A DNA stretch of 64,000 nt from Caenorhabditis remanei (GCF_010183535.1 NC_071331.1:19964001-20028000); one strand, 5' to 3'; counted from the first letter of the stretch, positions 33,967-47,230 are shown. A program made the numbers and translations. The notes: generated from the letters alone by a model not told the origin.

Positions 33967-34941
33967 TTTCTCATGGAGATAAATGAGCAGGTGATTTGTG
34001 TTAACAGTAATGAGATAATAGGAGAGTGATTAAATTTTCGGGGAAGGACAGGTGCGTCCTCTAATCCGACCGTTCAAGGTTCCAAGTTTCCCACAAAAAA
34101 ATTTGAGCAGGTCCCAATTTTTGAGGAGTGTTGTATCTGATTTTTTCAAGATATCTAAATTCCATTATCACTGGTAATGCAGGTTTGAGCTTCAAGTTTA
34201 TATTCAGAGACTAGAAAAATTTGTTCAAGAGATAGCAAAGTTTGGAATTTTGAATACCGGAATGAAATTCTGAAATCTCTGAATTGAGCATTTCAGAGAA
34301 AACATTATGATACAAAACTGAAAACTAGAGAGGTGATTTTTCACTCTTTCAAACAAGTTTCCCCTTTTCCCTCATTTTTTCACCCCTGACCCCTATTAGA
34401 ACAAATAAACAACAGGTGTCGTAATCCAATGTGAAAATGTCAACGTCACTCTCTTGGTCTATTGTTTGGGTCAATTGTTGTCACAAATACCACCTGCCAT
34501 GTTATCTTCTTGAGAGATCGGACCATATACAGTGCACGTCCCGCCCCCTATTGAGTGGATGGAATACATTCAGTTGTCGCTTTCATTCCTGCATCAAGCA
34601 GTCCTCTCTTTGTTTCTAGATTCTAATTTGACCTATCTGCCCGTTTGATAGACTTTATCAACCCTTTCTACTATAACTTTATTTTACTATAACTTGATCA
34701 GTTTTAGAAAGCCCGTATACTTCTCATTGATATAAGAAGGGTCAAATTTCAAAAGTTTTTATTTTCGGCCATAATTCGATAGGTTTTGTGATATTCTGTA
34801 GCCAATCCAGGTTTTTGCATGAGGAGAGGACACCATAAATTAGCTGTATAATAATACAAGAATTCTTGAAGTTAATAAGGAAAACCAAATTTACAGTATT
34901 TTCCTATAAATTCATGGCTGAGTTTTCTATTTTTGCCGACG
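33967..34941. other. Spacer with a diverged repeat
   Basis: No gene was seen. Sequence at about 34426-34520 is moderately similar to 36912-37015 (shared GTCACTCTCT and ACCATCTGCCA-like blocks). The two copies lie on opposite sides of the 34942-36536 palindrome. Confidence 0.4.
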
Positions 34942-36536
34942 TGACCTATTAGTTTGTTAAAAAACTTTATTGAAAAGAAAAAAAACAGAGATACTTGAAT
35001 AAATATAGAAAAACACGTGAACTACAGAAAATGAACATGTTCAAATTCTGGAGTTTAAGGAGAAAGCCACGTGGACTACAGAAAATAAACATGTTCAAAT
35101 TCTGTAGTTTAAGGAGAAAAAGACGTGGACTACAAAAAATGAACATATTCAAATTCTGTAGTTTGAATAGAAAAGGGATAAAATAAACCCATTGAATGTC
35201 AAAAACCAATATGGTCCGAGTACTATTAAAGTGGAGAGTTGAATCAGGCCATGAAAAGACTATGCAGTGATGAGTGAGTTAGTAGAATTATCTGAAAAGA
35301 ACAACGGTTTACTATGTTTCATCAACATCAAACTAACATAATCTAACAGCCAAAATGGTAGATTTCGGATATTTTGAACATGTGCCTTGAGAAAAAGATC
35401 TGAAAATGAATTTGTTTCGTCTGTGCTTCTTTTCCTGATTTCAAACATACATTTCCCTCAATTGAACTGACATACTTTCAACCGATAGAGAGACAACATA
35501 GAAAAATAACCGTTCCATGACAAAAATTAAGTATAACCGTACGCATTGTATGTATAAACCCATGATTAGAAAAAAAAATCAGATTAGCTGAAATTACTTC
35601 GAGAATTAGATTACTTACCGCTCCATCAACCCAGAGACATTGGAAAAAGGATTATATTTAAATGTATGGATTTTGAAAATGAATTAAACACAACATTAGC
35701 ACGTTCACTCTTTTAGTAGAACACGTCGCAAATTTTGGAACGTGCTCTAGATTCATTTCCTCTGAAGAAATAAAAAGACACGTGTCATGTTTTATTCCTT
35801 CAAAAAATTTTGTCAATGCAAGAAAAATTACGTTTTTCCAATGTCTCTGGGTTGATGGAGCGGTAAGTAATCTAATTCTCGAAGTAATTTCAGCTAATCT
35901 GATTTTTTTTTCTAATAATGGGTTTATACATACAATGCGTACGGTTATACTTAATTTTTGTCATGGAACGGTTATTTTTCTATGTTGTCTCTTTGTCGGT
36001 CGAAAGTATGTCAGTTCAATTGAGGGAAATGTATGTTTGAAATCAGGAAAAGAAGCACAGACGAAACAAATTCATTTTCAGATCTTTTTCTCAAGGCACA
36101 TGTTCAAAATATCCGAAATCTACCATTTTGGCTGTTAGATTATGTTAGTTTGATGTTGATGAAACATAGTAAACCGTTGTTCTTTTCAGATAATTCTACT
36201 AACTCACTCATCACTGCATAGTCTTTTCATGGCCTGATTCAACTCTCCACTTTAATAGTACTCGGACCATATTGGTTTTTGACATTCAATGGGTTTATTT
36301 TATCCCTTTTCTATTCAAACTACAGAATTTGAATATGTTCATTTTTTGTAGTCCACGTCTTTTTCTCCTTAAACTACAGAATTTGAACATGTTTATTTTC
36401 TGTAGTCCACGTGGCTTTCTCCTTAAACTCCAGAATTTGAACATGTTCATTTTCTGTAGTTCACGTGTTTTTCTATATTTATTCAAGTATCTCTGTTTTT
36501 TTGTTCAATAAAGTTTTTTAACAAACTAATAGGTCA
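34942..36536. mobile_element. 1.6-kb palindrome with tandem repeats in its arms
   Basis: Ends are TGACCTATTAG and CTAATAGGTCA. Arms of about 690 bp are essentially identical: long stretches translate identically in the two orientations. The central spacer of about 200 bp is 35640-35840. Each arm holds three units of about 54 bp built on ACGTGGACTACAGAAAA, AAACATGTTCAAATTCTG and TAGTTTAAGGAGAAA. No transposase-like frame. It is probably a recent or self-converting foldback element. Confidence 0.85.
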
Positions 36537-37348
36537 AAGTGAAAATATGCATTCTAAAATCCAAAAAAAAGTAGTTTTCGTATATTTCCATAATTTGGCT
36601 ACACTTTCCACATGCTGGGCGTAGAAGCGTTCTAAAACTGTAGTTTTATCCGTAATTCCAGCACCGAGAAGCATCATTGTCTAAAAGTGTATAAAACTAC
36701 ACATTTTAACGTAAATTACTGTTTTTTTCACGAAAATCGCCAACTTTTGAAATTCTACTCCTCTTATATGTAAATTCTAGCCACAATCCCACTTTTAACA
36801 AATTTCAAGAAATTCATTATCTAGTTACTGTCATAGTCTGTCGAAAAGTTACTTTTACCCTGCCCTCTAATATTGATTCCTACTCAATTTGAGTAAATAG
36901 CAGATGTCTTTTTCCAATGTAAACATGTCAACTAATTCACACATTGTCACTCTCTCGGTATTGTGTCAGGGACACTTTCTTCACATATCACCATCTGCCA
37001 CCTTATCTCCTTGGAAAATCAGTCCGAACGCAGGAATTAGGCTCCGCCTTTTGCGCGCAACTGCTAGTGTACCAGTACTCAGTCATTCTCCCTTCATTCC
37101 GGCCTACAACGAGGTTTTTCTATGTTCTCTTTCTTTCACTTATTTCTTATAGTTTCCCACAACATGTTATATCATTTAATTTAAATTAGAATATTATTTT
37201 CAGCACCGCGTGCCACCATCTCCTTGAAGTCGACATGAACATGACCTGCGCAACGACAGATGGGAGACTGAAGTGACCAAGGAGAATCGATGAATGCCCC
37301 CAACGAGAAGAGATACCACCGATCACGCAAAGGGAGGCTCAAAACCAG
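36537..37348. other. Spacer left of the satellite
   Basis: No supported gene. It contains the second copy of the diverged repeat (36912-37015) and an acceptor-like TTTTCAG at 37195-37201 followed by a short GC-richer tract. The satellite starts immediately after CAGGTAATTGA. Confidence 0.4.
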
Positions 37349-40300
37349 GTAATTGACTTCCCCAACCATTCTTATCTGTGTCGGTTCCGGTTAGACTGAT
37401 CGAGCATGGCGCTGTAATAGTCTATACTCATCCGGGCTGAGGTTCGCTTCAGTAGACGCGGGTTTGAATCCTCCCGGGTTAGAAATGAAACAAATATAAT
37501 TAAATCTCCCAAAAACGGAATAATTTTGAACAATTTTGAATTAAACCTCCCAAAAATGGGATAATTTTGAACAATTTTGAATTAAATCTTTCAAAAACTG
37601 AATAATTTTGAACATTTTTGAATTAAATCTTTCAAAAACTGGATAATTTTGGTATTATTAACTTCCCCAACCATTCTTATCTGTGTCGGTTCCGGTTAGA
37701 CTGATCGAGCATGGCGCTGTAATAGTCTATACTTATCCGGGCTGAGGTTTACTTCAGTAGACGCGGGTTTGAATCCTCCCGGGTTAGAAATGAAACAAAT
37801 ATAATTAAATCTCCCAAAAACGGAATAATTTTGAACAATTTTGAATTAAACCTCCCAAAAATGGGATAATTTTGAACAATTTTGAATTAAATCTTTCAAA
37901 AACTGAATAATTTTGAACATTTTTGAATTAAATCTTTCAAAAACTGGATAATTTTGGTATTATTAACTTCCCCAACCATTCTTATCTGTGTCGGTTCCGG
38001 TTAGACTGATCGAGCATGGCGCTGTAATAGTCTATACTTATCCGGGCTGAGGTTTACTTCAGTAGACGCGGGTTTGAATCCTCCCGGGTTAGAAATGGAA
38101 CAACTATGATTAAATCTCTTAAAAACGGAATAATTTTAAACAATTTTGAATTAAACCTCCCAAAAATGGGATAATTTTGAACAATTTTGAATTAAATCTT
38201 TCAAAAACTGAATAATTTTGAACATTTTTGAATTAAATCTTTCAAAAACTGGATAATTTTGGTATTATTAACTTCCCCAACCATTCTTATCTGTGTCGGT
38301 TCCGGTTAGACTGATCGAGCATGGCGCTGTAATAGTCTATACTTATCCGGGCTGAGGTTCGCTTCAGTAGACGCGGGTTTGAATCCTCCCGGGTTAGAAA
38401 TGAAACAACTATAATTAAATCTCTTAAAAACGGAATAATTTTGAACAATTTTGAATTAAACCTCCCAAAAATGGGATAATTTTGAACAATTTTGAATTAA
38501 ATCTTTCAAAAACTGAATAATTTTGAACATTTTTGAATTAAATCTTTCAAAAACTGGATAATTTTGGTATTATTAACTTCCCCAACCATTCTTATCTGTG
38601 TCGGTTCCGGTTAGACTGATCGAGCATGGCGCTGTAATAGTCTATACTTATCCGGGCTGAGGTTTACTTCAGTAGACGCGGGTTTGAATCCTCCCGGGTT
38701 AGAAATGAAACAAATATAATTAAATCTCCCAAAAACGGAATAATTTTGAACAATTTTGAATTAAACCTCCCAAAAATGGGATAATTTTGAACAATTTTGA
38801 ATTAAATCTTTCAAAAACTGAATAATTTTGAACATTTTTGAATTAAATCTTTCAAAAACTGGATAATTTTGGTATTATTAACTTCCCCAACCATTCTTAT
38901 CTGTGTCGGTTCCGGTTAGACTGATCGAGCATGGCGCTGTAATAGTCTATACTTATCCGGGCTGAGGTTTACTTCAGTAGACGCGGGTTTGAATCCTCCC
39001 GGGTTAGAAATGAAACAACTATAATCAAATCTCCCAAAAACGGGATAATTTTGAACAATTTTGAATTAAATCTTTCAAAAACTGGATAATTTTGGTATTA
39101 TTAACTTCCCCAACCATTCTTATCTGTGTCGGTTCCGGTTAGACTGATCGAGCATGGCGCTGTAATAGTCTATACTTATCCGGGCTGAGGTTCGCTTCAG
39201 TAGACGCGGGTTTGAATCCTCCCGGGTTAGAAATGAAACAACTATAATCAAATCTCCCAAAAACGGGATAATTTTGAACAATTTTGAATTAAATCTTTCA
39301 AAAACTGGATAATTTTTGTATTATTAACTTCCCCCACCATTCTTATCTGTGTCGGTTCCGGTTAGACTGATCGAGCATGGCGCTGTAATAGTCTATACTT
39401 ATCCGGGCTGAGGTTTACTTCAGTAGACGCGGGTTTGAATCCTCCCGGGTTAGAAATGAAACAAATATAATTAAATCTCCCAAAAACGGAATAATTTTGA
39501 ACAATTTTGAATTAAACCTCCCAAAAATGGGATAATTTTGAACAATTTTGAATTAAACCTCCCAAAAACTGGATAATTTTGAACAATTTTGAATTAAATC
39601 TTTCAAAAACTGAATAATTTTGAACATTTTTGAATTAAATCTTTCAAAAACTGGATAATTTTTGTATTATTAACTTCCCCAACCATTCTTATCTGTGTCG
39701 GTTCCGGTTAGACTGATCGAGCATGGCGCTGTAATAGTCTATACTCATCCGGGCTGAGGTTCGCTTCAGTAGACGCGGGTTTGAATCCTCCCGGGTTAGA
39801 AATGAAACAACTATAATCAAATCTCCCAAAAACGGGATAATTTTGAACAATTTTGAATTAAACCTCCCAAAAATGGGATAATTTTGAACAATTTTGAATT
39901 AAACCTCCCAAAAATGGGATAATTTTGAACAATTTTGAATTAAATCTTTCAAAAACTGAATAATTTTGAACATTTTTGAATTAAATCTTTCAAAAACTGG
40001 ATAATTTTGAACAATTTTGAATTAAACCTCCCAAAAATGGGATAATTTTGAACAATTTTGAATTAAATCTTTCACAAACTGGATAATTTTTGTATTATTA
40101 ACTTCCCCAACCATTCTTATCTGTGTCGGTTCCGGTTAGACTGATCGAGCATGGCGCTGTAATAGTCTATACTTATCCGGGCTGAGGTTTACTTCAGTAG
40201 ACGCGGGTTTGAATCCTCCCGGGTTAGAAATGAAACAACTATAATCAAATCTCCCAAAAACGGGATAATTTTGAACAATTTTGAATTAAACCTCCCAAAA

Positions 40301-43300
40301 ATGGGATAATTTTGAACAATTTTGAATTAAACCTCCCAAAAATGGGATAATTTTGAACAATTTTGAATTAAATCTTTCAAAAACTGAATAATTTTGAACA
40401 TTTTTGAATTAAATCTTTCAAAAACTGGATAATTTTGGTATTATTAACTTCCCCAACCATTCTTATCTGTGTCGGTTCCGGTTAGACTGATCGAGCATGG
40501 CGCTGTAATAGTCTATACTTATCCGGGCTGAGGTTTACTTCAGTAGACGCGGGTTTGAATCCTCCCGGGTTAGAAATGAAACAACTATAATCAAATCTCC
40601 CAAAAACGGGATAATTTTGAACAATTTTGAATTAAACCTCCCAAAAACGGAATAATTTTGAACAATTTTGAATTAAACCTCCCAAAAATGGGATAATTTT
40701 GAACAATTTTGAATTAAATCTTTCAAAAACTGAATAATTTTGAACATTTTTGAATTAAATCTTTCAAAAACTGGATAATTTTGGTATTATTAACTTCCCC
40801 AACCATTCTTATCTGTGTCGGTTCCGGTTAGACTGATCGAGCATGGCGCTGTAATAGTCTATACTTATCCGGGCTGAGGTTTACTTCAGTAGACGCGGGT
40901 TTGAATCCTCCCGGGTTAGAAATGAAACAACTATAATCAAATCTCCCAAAAACGGGATAATTTTGAACAATTTTGAATTAAACCTCCCAAAAACGGAATA
41001 ATTTTGAACAATTTTGAATTAAACCTCCCAAAAATGGGATAATTTTGAACAATTTTGAATTAAATCTTTCAAAAACTGAATAATTTTGAACATTTTTGAA
41101 TTAAATCTTTCAAAAACTGGATAATTTTGGTATTATTAACTTCCCCAACCATTCTTATCTGTGTCGGTTCCGGTTAGACTGATCGAGCATGGCGCTGTAA
41201 TAGTCTATACTCATCCGGGCAGAGGTTCGCTTCAGTAGACGCGGGTTTGAATCCTCCCGGGTTAGAAATGAAACAACTATAATTAAATCTCTTAAAAACG
41301 GAATAATTTTGAACAATTTTGAATTAAACCTCCCAAAAATGGGATAATTTTGAACAATTTTGAATTAAACCTCCCAAAAACGGAATAATTTTGAACAATT
41401 TTGAATTAAACCTCCCAAAAATGGGATAATTTTGAACAATTTTGAATTAAATCTTTCAAAAACTGAATAATTTTGAACATTTTTGAATTAAATCTTTCAA
41501 AAACTGGATAATTTTTGTATTATTAACTTCCCCAACCATTCTTATCTGTGTCGGTTCCGGTTAGACTGATCGAGCATGGCGCTGTAATAGTCTATACTCA
41601 TCCGGGCTGAGGTTCGCTTCAGTAGACGCGGGTTTGAATCCTCCCGGGTTAGAAATGAAACAACTATAATCAAATCTCCCAAAAACGGGATAATTTTGAA
41701 CAATTTTGAATTAAACCTCCCAAAAATGGGATAATTTTGAACAATTTTGAATTAAACCTCCCAAAAACTGGATAATTTTGAACAATTTTGAATTAAATCT
41801 TTCAAAAACTGAATAATTTTGAACATTTTTGAATTAAATCTTTCAAAAACTGGATAATTTTGAACAATTTTGAATTAAACCTCCCAAAAATGGGATAATT
41901 TTGAACAATTTTGAATTAAATCTTTCACAAACTGGATAATTTTTGTATTATTAACTTCCCCAACCATTCTTATCTGTGTCGGTTCCGGTTAGACTGATCG
42001 AGCATGGCGCTGTAATAGTCTATACTTATCCGGGCTGAGGTTTACTTCAGTAGACGCGGGTTTGAATCCTCCCGGGTTAGAAATGAAACAACTATAATCA
42101 AATCTCCCAAAAACGGGATAATTTTGAACAATTTTGAATTAAACCTCCCAAAAATGGGATAATTTTGAACAATTTTGAATTAAACCTCCCAAAAATGGGA
42201 TAATTTTGAACAATTTTGAATTAAATCTTTCAAAAACTGAATAATTTTGAACATTTTTGAATTAAATCTTTCAAAAACTGGATAATTTTGGTATTATTAA
42301 CTTCCCCAACCATTCTTATCTGTGTCGGTTCCGGTTAGACTGATCGAGCATGGCGCTGTAATAGTCTATACTCATCCGGGCTGAGGTTCGCTTCAGTAGA
42401 CGCGGGTTTGAATCCTCCCGGGTTAGAAATGAAACAACTATAATTAAATCTCTTAAAAACGGAATAATTTTGAACAATTTTGAATTAAACCTCCCAAAAA
42501 TGGGATAATTTTGAACAATTTTGAATTAAATCTTTCAAAAACTGAATAATTTTGAACATTTTTGAATTAAATCTTTCAAAAACTGGATAATTTTGGTATT
42601 ATTAACTTCCCCAACCATTCTTATCTGTGTCGGTTCCGGTTAGACTGATGGAGCATGGCGCTGTAATAGTCTATACTTATCCGGGCTGAGGTTTACTTCA
42701 GTAGACGCGGGTTTGAATCCTCCCGGGTTAGAAATGAAACAACTATAATCAAATCTCCCAAAAACGGGATAATTTTGAACAATTTTTAATTAAACCTCCC
42801 AAAAACGGAATAATTTTGAACAATTTTGAATTAAACCTCCCAAAAATGGGATAATTTTGAACAATTTTGAATTAAATCTTTCAAAAACTGAATAATTTTG
42901 AACATTTTTGAATTAAATCTTTCAAAAACTGGATAATTTTGGTATTATTAACTTCCCCAACCATTCTTATCTGTGTCGGTTCCGGTTAGACTGATCGAGC
43001 ATGGCGCTGTAATAGTCTATACTCATCCGGGCTGAGGTTCGCTTCAGTAGACGCGGGTTTGAATCCTCCCGGGTTAGAAATGAAACAACTATAATTAAAT
43101 CTCTTAAAAACGGAATAATTTTGAACAATTTTGAATTAAACCTCCCAAAAATGGGATAATTTTGAACATTTTTGAATTAAATCTTTCAAAAACTGGATAA
43201 TTTTGGTATTATTAACTTCCCCAACCATTCTTATCTGTGTCGGTTCCGGTTAGACTGATCGAGCATGGCGCTGTAATAGTCTATACTCATCCGGGCTGAG

Positions 43301-45102
43301 GTTTACTTCAGTAGACGCGGGTTTGAATCCTCCCGGGTTAGAAATGAAACAAATATAATCAAATCTCCCAAAAACGGGATAATTTTGAACAATTTTGAAT
43401 TAAACCTCCCAAAAATGGGATAATTTTGAACATTTTTGAATTAAATCTTTCAAAAACTGGATAATTTTGGTATTATTAACTTCCCCAACCATTCTTATCT
43501 GTGTCGGTTCCGGTTAGACTGATCGAGCATGGCGCTGTAATAGTCTATACTTATCCGGGCTGAGGTTTACTTCAGTAGACGCGGGTTTGAATCCTCCCGG
43601 GTTAGAAATGAAACAAATATAATCAAATCTCCCAAAAACGGGATAATTTTGAACAATTTTGAATTAAACCTCCCAAAAATGGGATAATTTTGAACAATTT
43701 TGAATTAAATCTTTCAAAAACTGGATAATTTTGGTATTATTAACTTCCCCAACCATTCTTATCTGTGTCGGTTCCGGTTAGACTGATCGAGCATGGCGCT
43801 GTAATAGTCTATACTCATCCGGGCTGAGGTTCGCTTCAGTAGACGCGGGTTTGAATCCTCCCGGGTTAGAAATGAAACAACTATAATTAAATCTCTTAAA
43901 AACGGAATAATTTTGAACAATTTTGAATTAAACCTCCCAAAAATGGGATAATTTTGAACAATTTTGAATTAAATCTTTCAAAAACTGAATAATTTTGAAC
44001 ATTTTTGAATTAAATCTTTCAAAAACTGGATAATTTTGGTATTATTAACTTCCCCAACCATTCTTATCTGTGTCGGTTCCGGTTAGACTGATCGAGCATG
44101 GCGCTGTAATAGTCTATACTTATCCGGGCTGAGGTTTACTTCAGTAGACGCGGGTTTGAATCCTCCCGGGTTAGAAATGAAACAACTATAATTAAATCTC
44201 TTAAAAACGGAATAATTTTGAACAATTTTGAATTAAACCTCCCAAAAATGGGATAATTTTGAACAATTTTGAATTAAATCTTTCAAAAACTGAATAATTT
44301 TGAACATTTTTGAATTAAATCTTTCAAAAACTGGATAATTTTGGTATTATTAACTTCCCCAACCATTCTTATCTGTGTCGGTTCCGGTTAGACTGATCGA
44401 GCATGGCGCTGTAATAGTCTATACTTATCCGGGCTGAGGTTTACTTCAGTAGACGCGGGTTTGAATCCTCCCGGGTTAGAAATGAAACAAATATAATTAA
44501 ATCTCCCAAAAACGGAATAATTTTGAACAATTTTGAATTAAATCTCCCAAAAACGGGATAATTTTGAATAATTTTGAATTAAACCTCCCAAAAATGGGAT
44601 AATTTTGAACAATTTTGAATTAAATCTTTCAAAAACTGGATAATTTTGAACAATTTTGAATTAAACCTCCCAAAAATGGGATAATTTTGAACAATTTTGA
44701 ATTAAATCTTTCAAAAACTGGATAATTTTGAACAATTTTGAATTAAACCTCCCAAAAATGGGATAATTTTGAACAATTTTGAATTAAATCTTTCAAAAAC
44801 TGAATAATTTTGAACAATTTTGAATTAAACCTCCCAAAAATGGGATAATTTTGAACAATTTTGAATTAAATCTTTCAAAAACTGGATAATTTTGGTATTA
44901 TTAACTTCCCCAACCATTCTTATCTGTGTCGGTTCCGGTTAGACTGATCGAGCATGGCGCTGTAATAGTCTATACTTATCCGGGCTGAGGTTTACTTCAG
45001 TAGACGCGGGTTTGAATCCTCCCGATCTAGGAATCAACAAATTTATGTTCAAAACTAACAAAAACGGGATAATTTCTTCATCATTGACTTCCTCCACCAT
45101 TT
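37349..45102 (+). repeat. Composite satellite: 24 monomers, B-box head plus variable 41-bp subunits
   Basis: Starts of the constant CTTCCCCAACCATT block lie at 37357, 37662, 37967, 38272, 38577, 38882, 39105, 39328, 39674, 40102, 40448, 40794, 41140, 41527, 41955, 42301, 42606, 42952, 43216, 43480, 43744, 44049, 44354 and 44905. Spacings are 223, 264, 305, 346, 387, 428 or 551, always 223 + 41n. The head carries GGTTTGAATCC, a near match to the Pol III B box, between two GGTTAGA repeats. Subunits contain TTTTGAACAATTTTGAATTA. They run in fixed order: a CTCCC-type pair, optional extra CTCCC units, then CTTTC types. The last monomer decays from about 45025. No open frames. A second block begins at 63851. 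Confidence 0.95.
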
Positions 45103-46799
45103 AAAAATGATACGGAATTTTTGATTAACAGGTGTACAGGTAAGTAGGTATACAGATGTATGGTGGGGGTAAAGTGTTACAGAATTTGTATTCAGAGAAT
45201 TTTTTACTTATATGTAAACAGATATACGGTATACAGCTGCACAGATAAGGTACTCACGTTCCTGGCAATTATGAACAGGGGTATGATAAATCACAGGTAA
45301 GTGTTACAGGTCTTTTTTCAGAAAATTACAAGTACACAGGTGTACCGGGTGACGTCACCCTTAGGATATAAAATTTCTCTTTGGAGGCTGTGTGTAAAGT
45401 TTTACTTACATTCTACTGGCATCTTATGAAGTGAAAACCGCGTAGCTCAAAAAAATGGACGCTTCGATAATCAAACTGCTCTGACATCTTACCAATATTT
45501 AATTTTAAAGTTATTTTCGTCCGAAAATTCAAGAAAAGTCTCGAAACTTTAAAAAATCGTAATGAATGGGTAGGGACCGCAATGAACGTGGGCGGAGTTT
45601 TTCATTTTCTTCTCTTGGGACGTCATGGGGAGGTTATTGAATTGTTTGGGGGACTGCCCTGAGAGCCCAGTACGATAAAATAGAATGAAAACTTTTTATC
45701 CCTATGTAATCGAGTACGTAGAATTCAATGAACACACTTTCGTTTCACTCAAATTTTTAGTTTTCTCAGAAAAGTGAAAAAAAGTTTTGCTTCGAACAGA
45801 AAAATGTCACGTTGAGATCGTTGTAGGTCAGACTCGCATCGTTTTTTCACTGTTTCTAGTAGTTCTTGACATACTCTAATAGATTTTAAAAGAAAATTCA
45901 ATTTTCGTGTTGTAGAATTTTTTTGGGAGCCAGCTGAAATTCGATGCATCACTTCAAAAAATTTACAGTGAAATTTACAGTGATTTCAGAAAAACTTAAT
46001 CTGATCTAGTGGAGATCCATACATGTTTCTTGAAAGGCCGTTTCTGTTTCAAAATATTTTCATATGTAACAAATGATAGTCAAAGTCGTTTCTATGGGGT
46101 CAAGATCTGTTAACACTGAAAAAAATTAACAAGTTTCAAATCGTTCAGGAATTGATTTTTGTTAGTCGGATAATTAGACTCAACTCAAAAGTGAAATATT
46201 GATAAAATAAATTCCGTTTCACAAAAATTTGAATCAAACTTGGTATTTCTACATTGACGCTAATGATACAAGGTTGATACTAGATTGGTAAAAAATCCGA
46301 AGTATGGAACACAAAATTGACGCTATTGATACAATACGACAAAATTAGACTCAACTCATTATTGAAAACTTGATAAAAATAATAATGTTTCACTGAAATG
46401 TGAACTGAAAGTTGCTGTTGACAACAACGCTCTTATTGGCGTCGTATCAGGTGGATACCCAAAATTTTTGAGAGAATATAGATTCTGTTTCATGATAACT
46501 TAAATAAAAAACAATGAAACATGTTTCCATTGGCTTAAGATCTTGATATACTAATAAAAAGTTAGAAAATTCGAAAACCGATCGGGAAGATATAGATAAA
46601 GTGCTGTTTCACAAAAGTGTGAAACACAAATAACCGCTTGCAAAAACGCCGATATGCTCTAAAAACTAACTAATTTGCTGAAACAGTAGAAAAATTATCC
46701 GTTTCAGAAAATTTTCAACAAAATGTTTCTACAACGTTTTTCAATAAGACTCAGAGATTAATTTTATTCTATTTATTCAAAAGAGCAGTAATCGATAAG
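45103..46799. other. Spacer right of the satellite
   Basis: The first 280 bp contain irregular ACAGGTGTAC / GTATACAG motifs. No gene is supported. GTTTCA-type motifs reappear from about 45850. Confidence 0.45.
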
Positions 46800-47230
46800 T
46801 CAGTCAATATTTTCAATTTTCGAGTATCTAGACTCATTGAGCATTCGAGTTGTTCCAGCCACTTCAGCACTTTCGAAATTTCCAAAATTCTTTGCTGGAT
46901 GGTGTTTGTCGAGAGAAAACTCGATTTCCTCGTCTAGGAACAGTTTTTGCTGAAATAAAACAATTTTTTCTGTTTCTGAAATTTTGGAAAAAATGTTTTA
47001 ACTTTGTATTATTATTATGGAAGCGCTCAGTACAAACTTACATCCCCAATGAAATGTTGAATAAGAATGCGTCCAATTTTGAAAAGTGCAGAGAGGAGAC
47101 ACATTGCAATACTGTATTCCCACGTCTTCGGAACATCAACTGAAGTCGATTCGGCAGTTGCTCCGAAGAGTTGAGCATGGGCAAGGAGGGGGCCAATCGG
47201 TTTGAATACGGCTCTTCTCGTGAGTGACGA
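46800..47230 (-). CDS. C-terminal exons of an unidentified membrane-type protein
   Basis: Two exons, 47230-47042 and 46949-46800, join in phase across a GTAAGT/ATTTCAG intron to 112 residues ending at TGA 46800-46802. The first exon holds a hydrophobic helix (YSIAMCLLSALFKIGRILIQ); the second is hydrophilic (DEEIEFSLDKHHPAKNFGNF). No start codon or upstream exon is found in the next kilobase, so this is a partial gene. The 5' part may have been lost or moved during the nearby segmental duplication. A broken copy of the last exon lies at 48251-48356. The family is not recognised. Confidence 0.6.

Noticed and set aside
34967..36511. Identical open frames on both strands at the two ends of the palindrome
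   Set aside because: They are mirror images created by inverted-repeat arms and the 54-bp tandem units, not genes.
37349..45102. Regular repeats resembling a CRISPR array
   Set aside because: The repeats are contiguous satellite monomers with related, not unique, intervening subunits, in a eukaryotic context.
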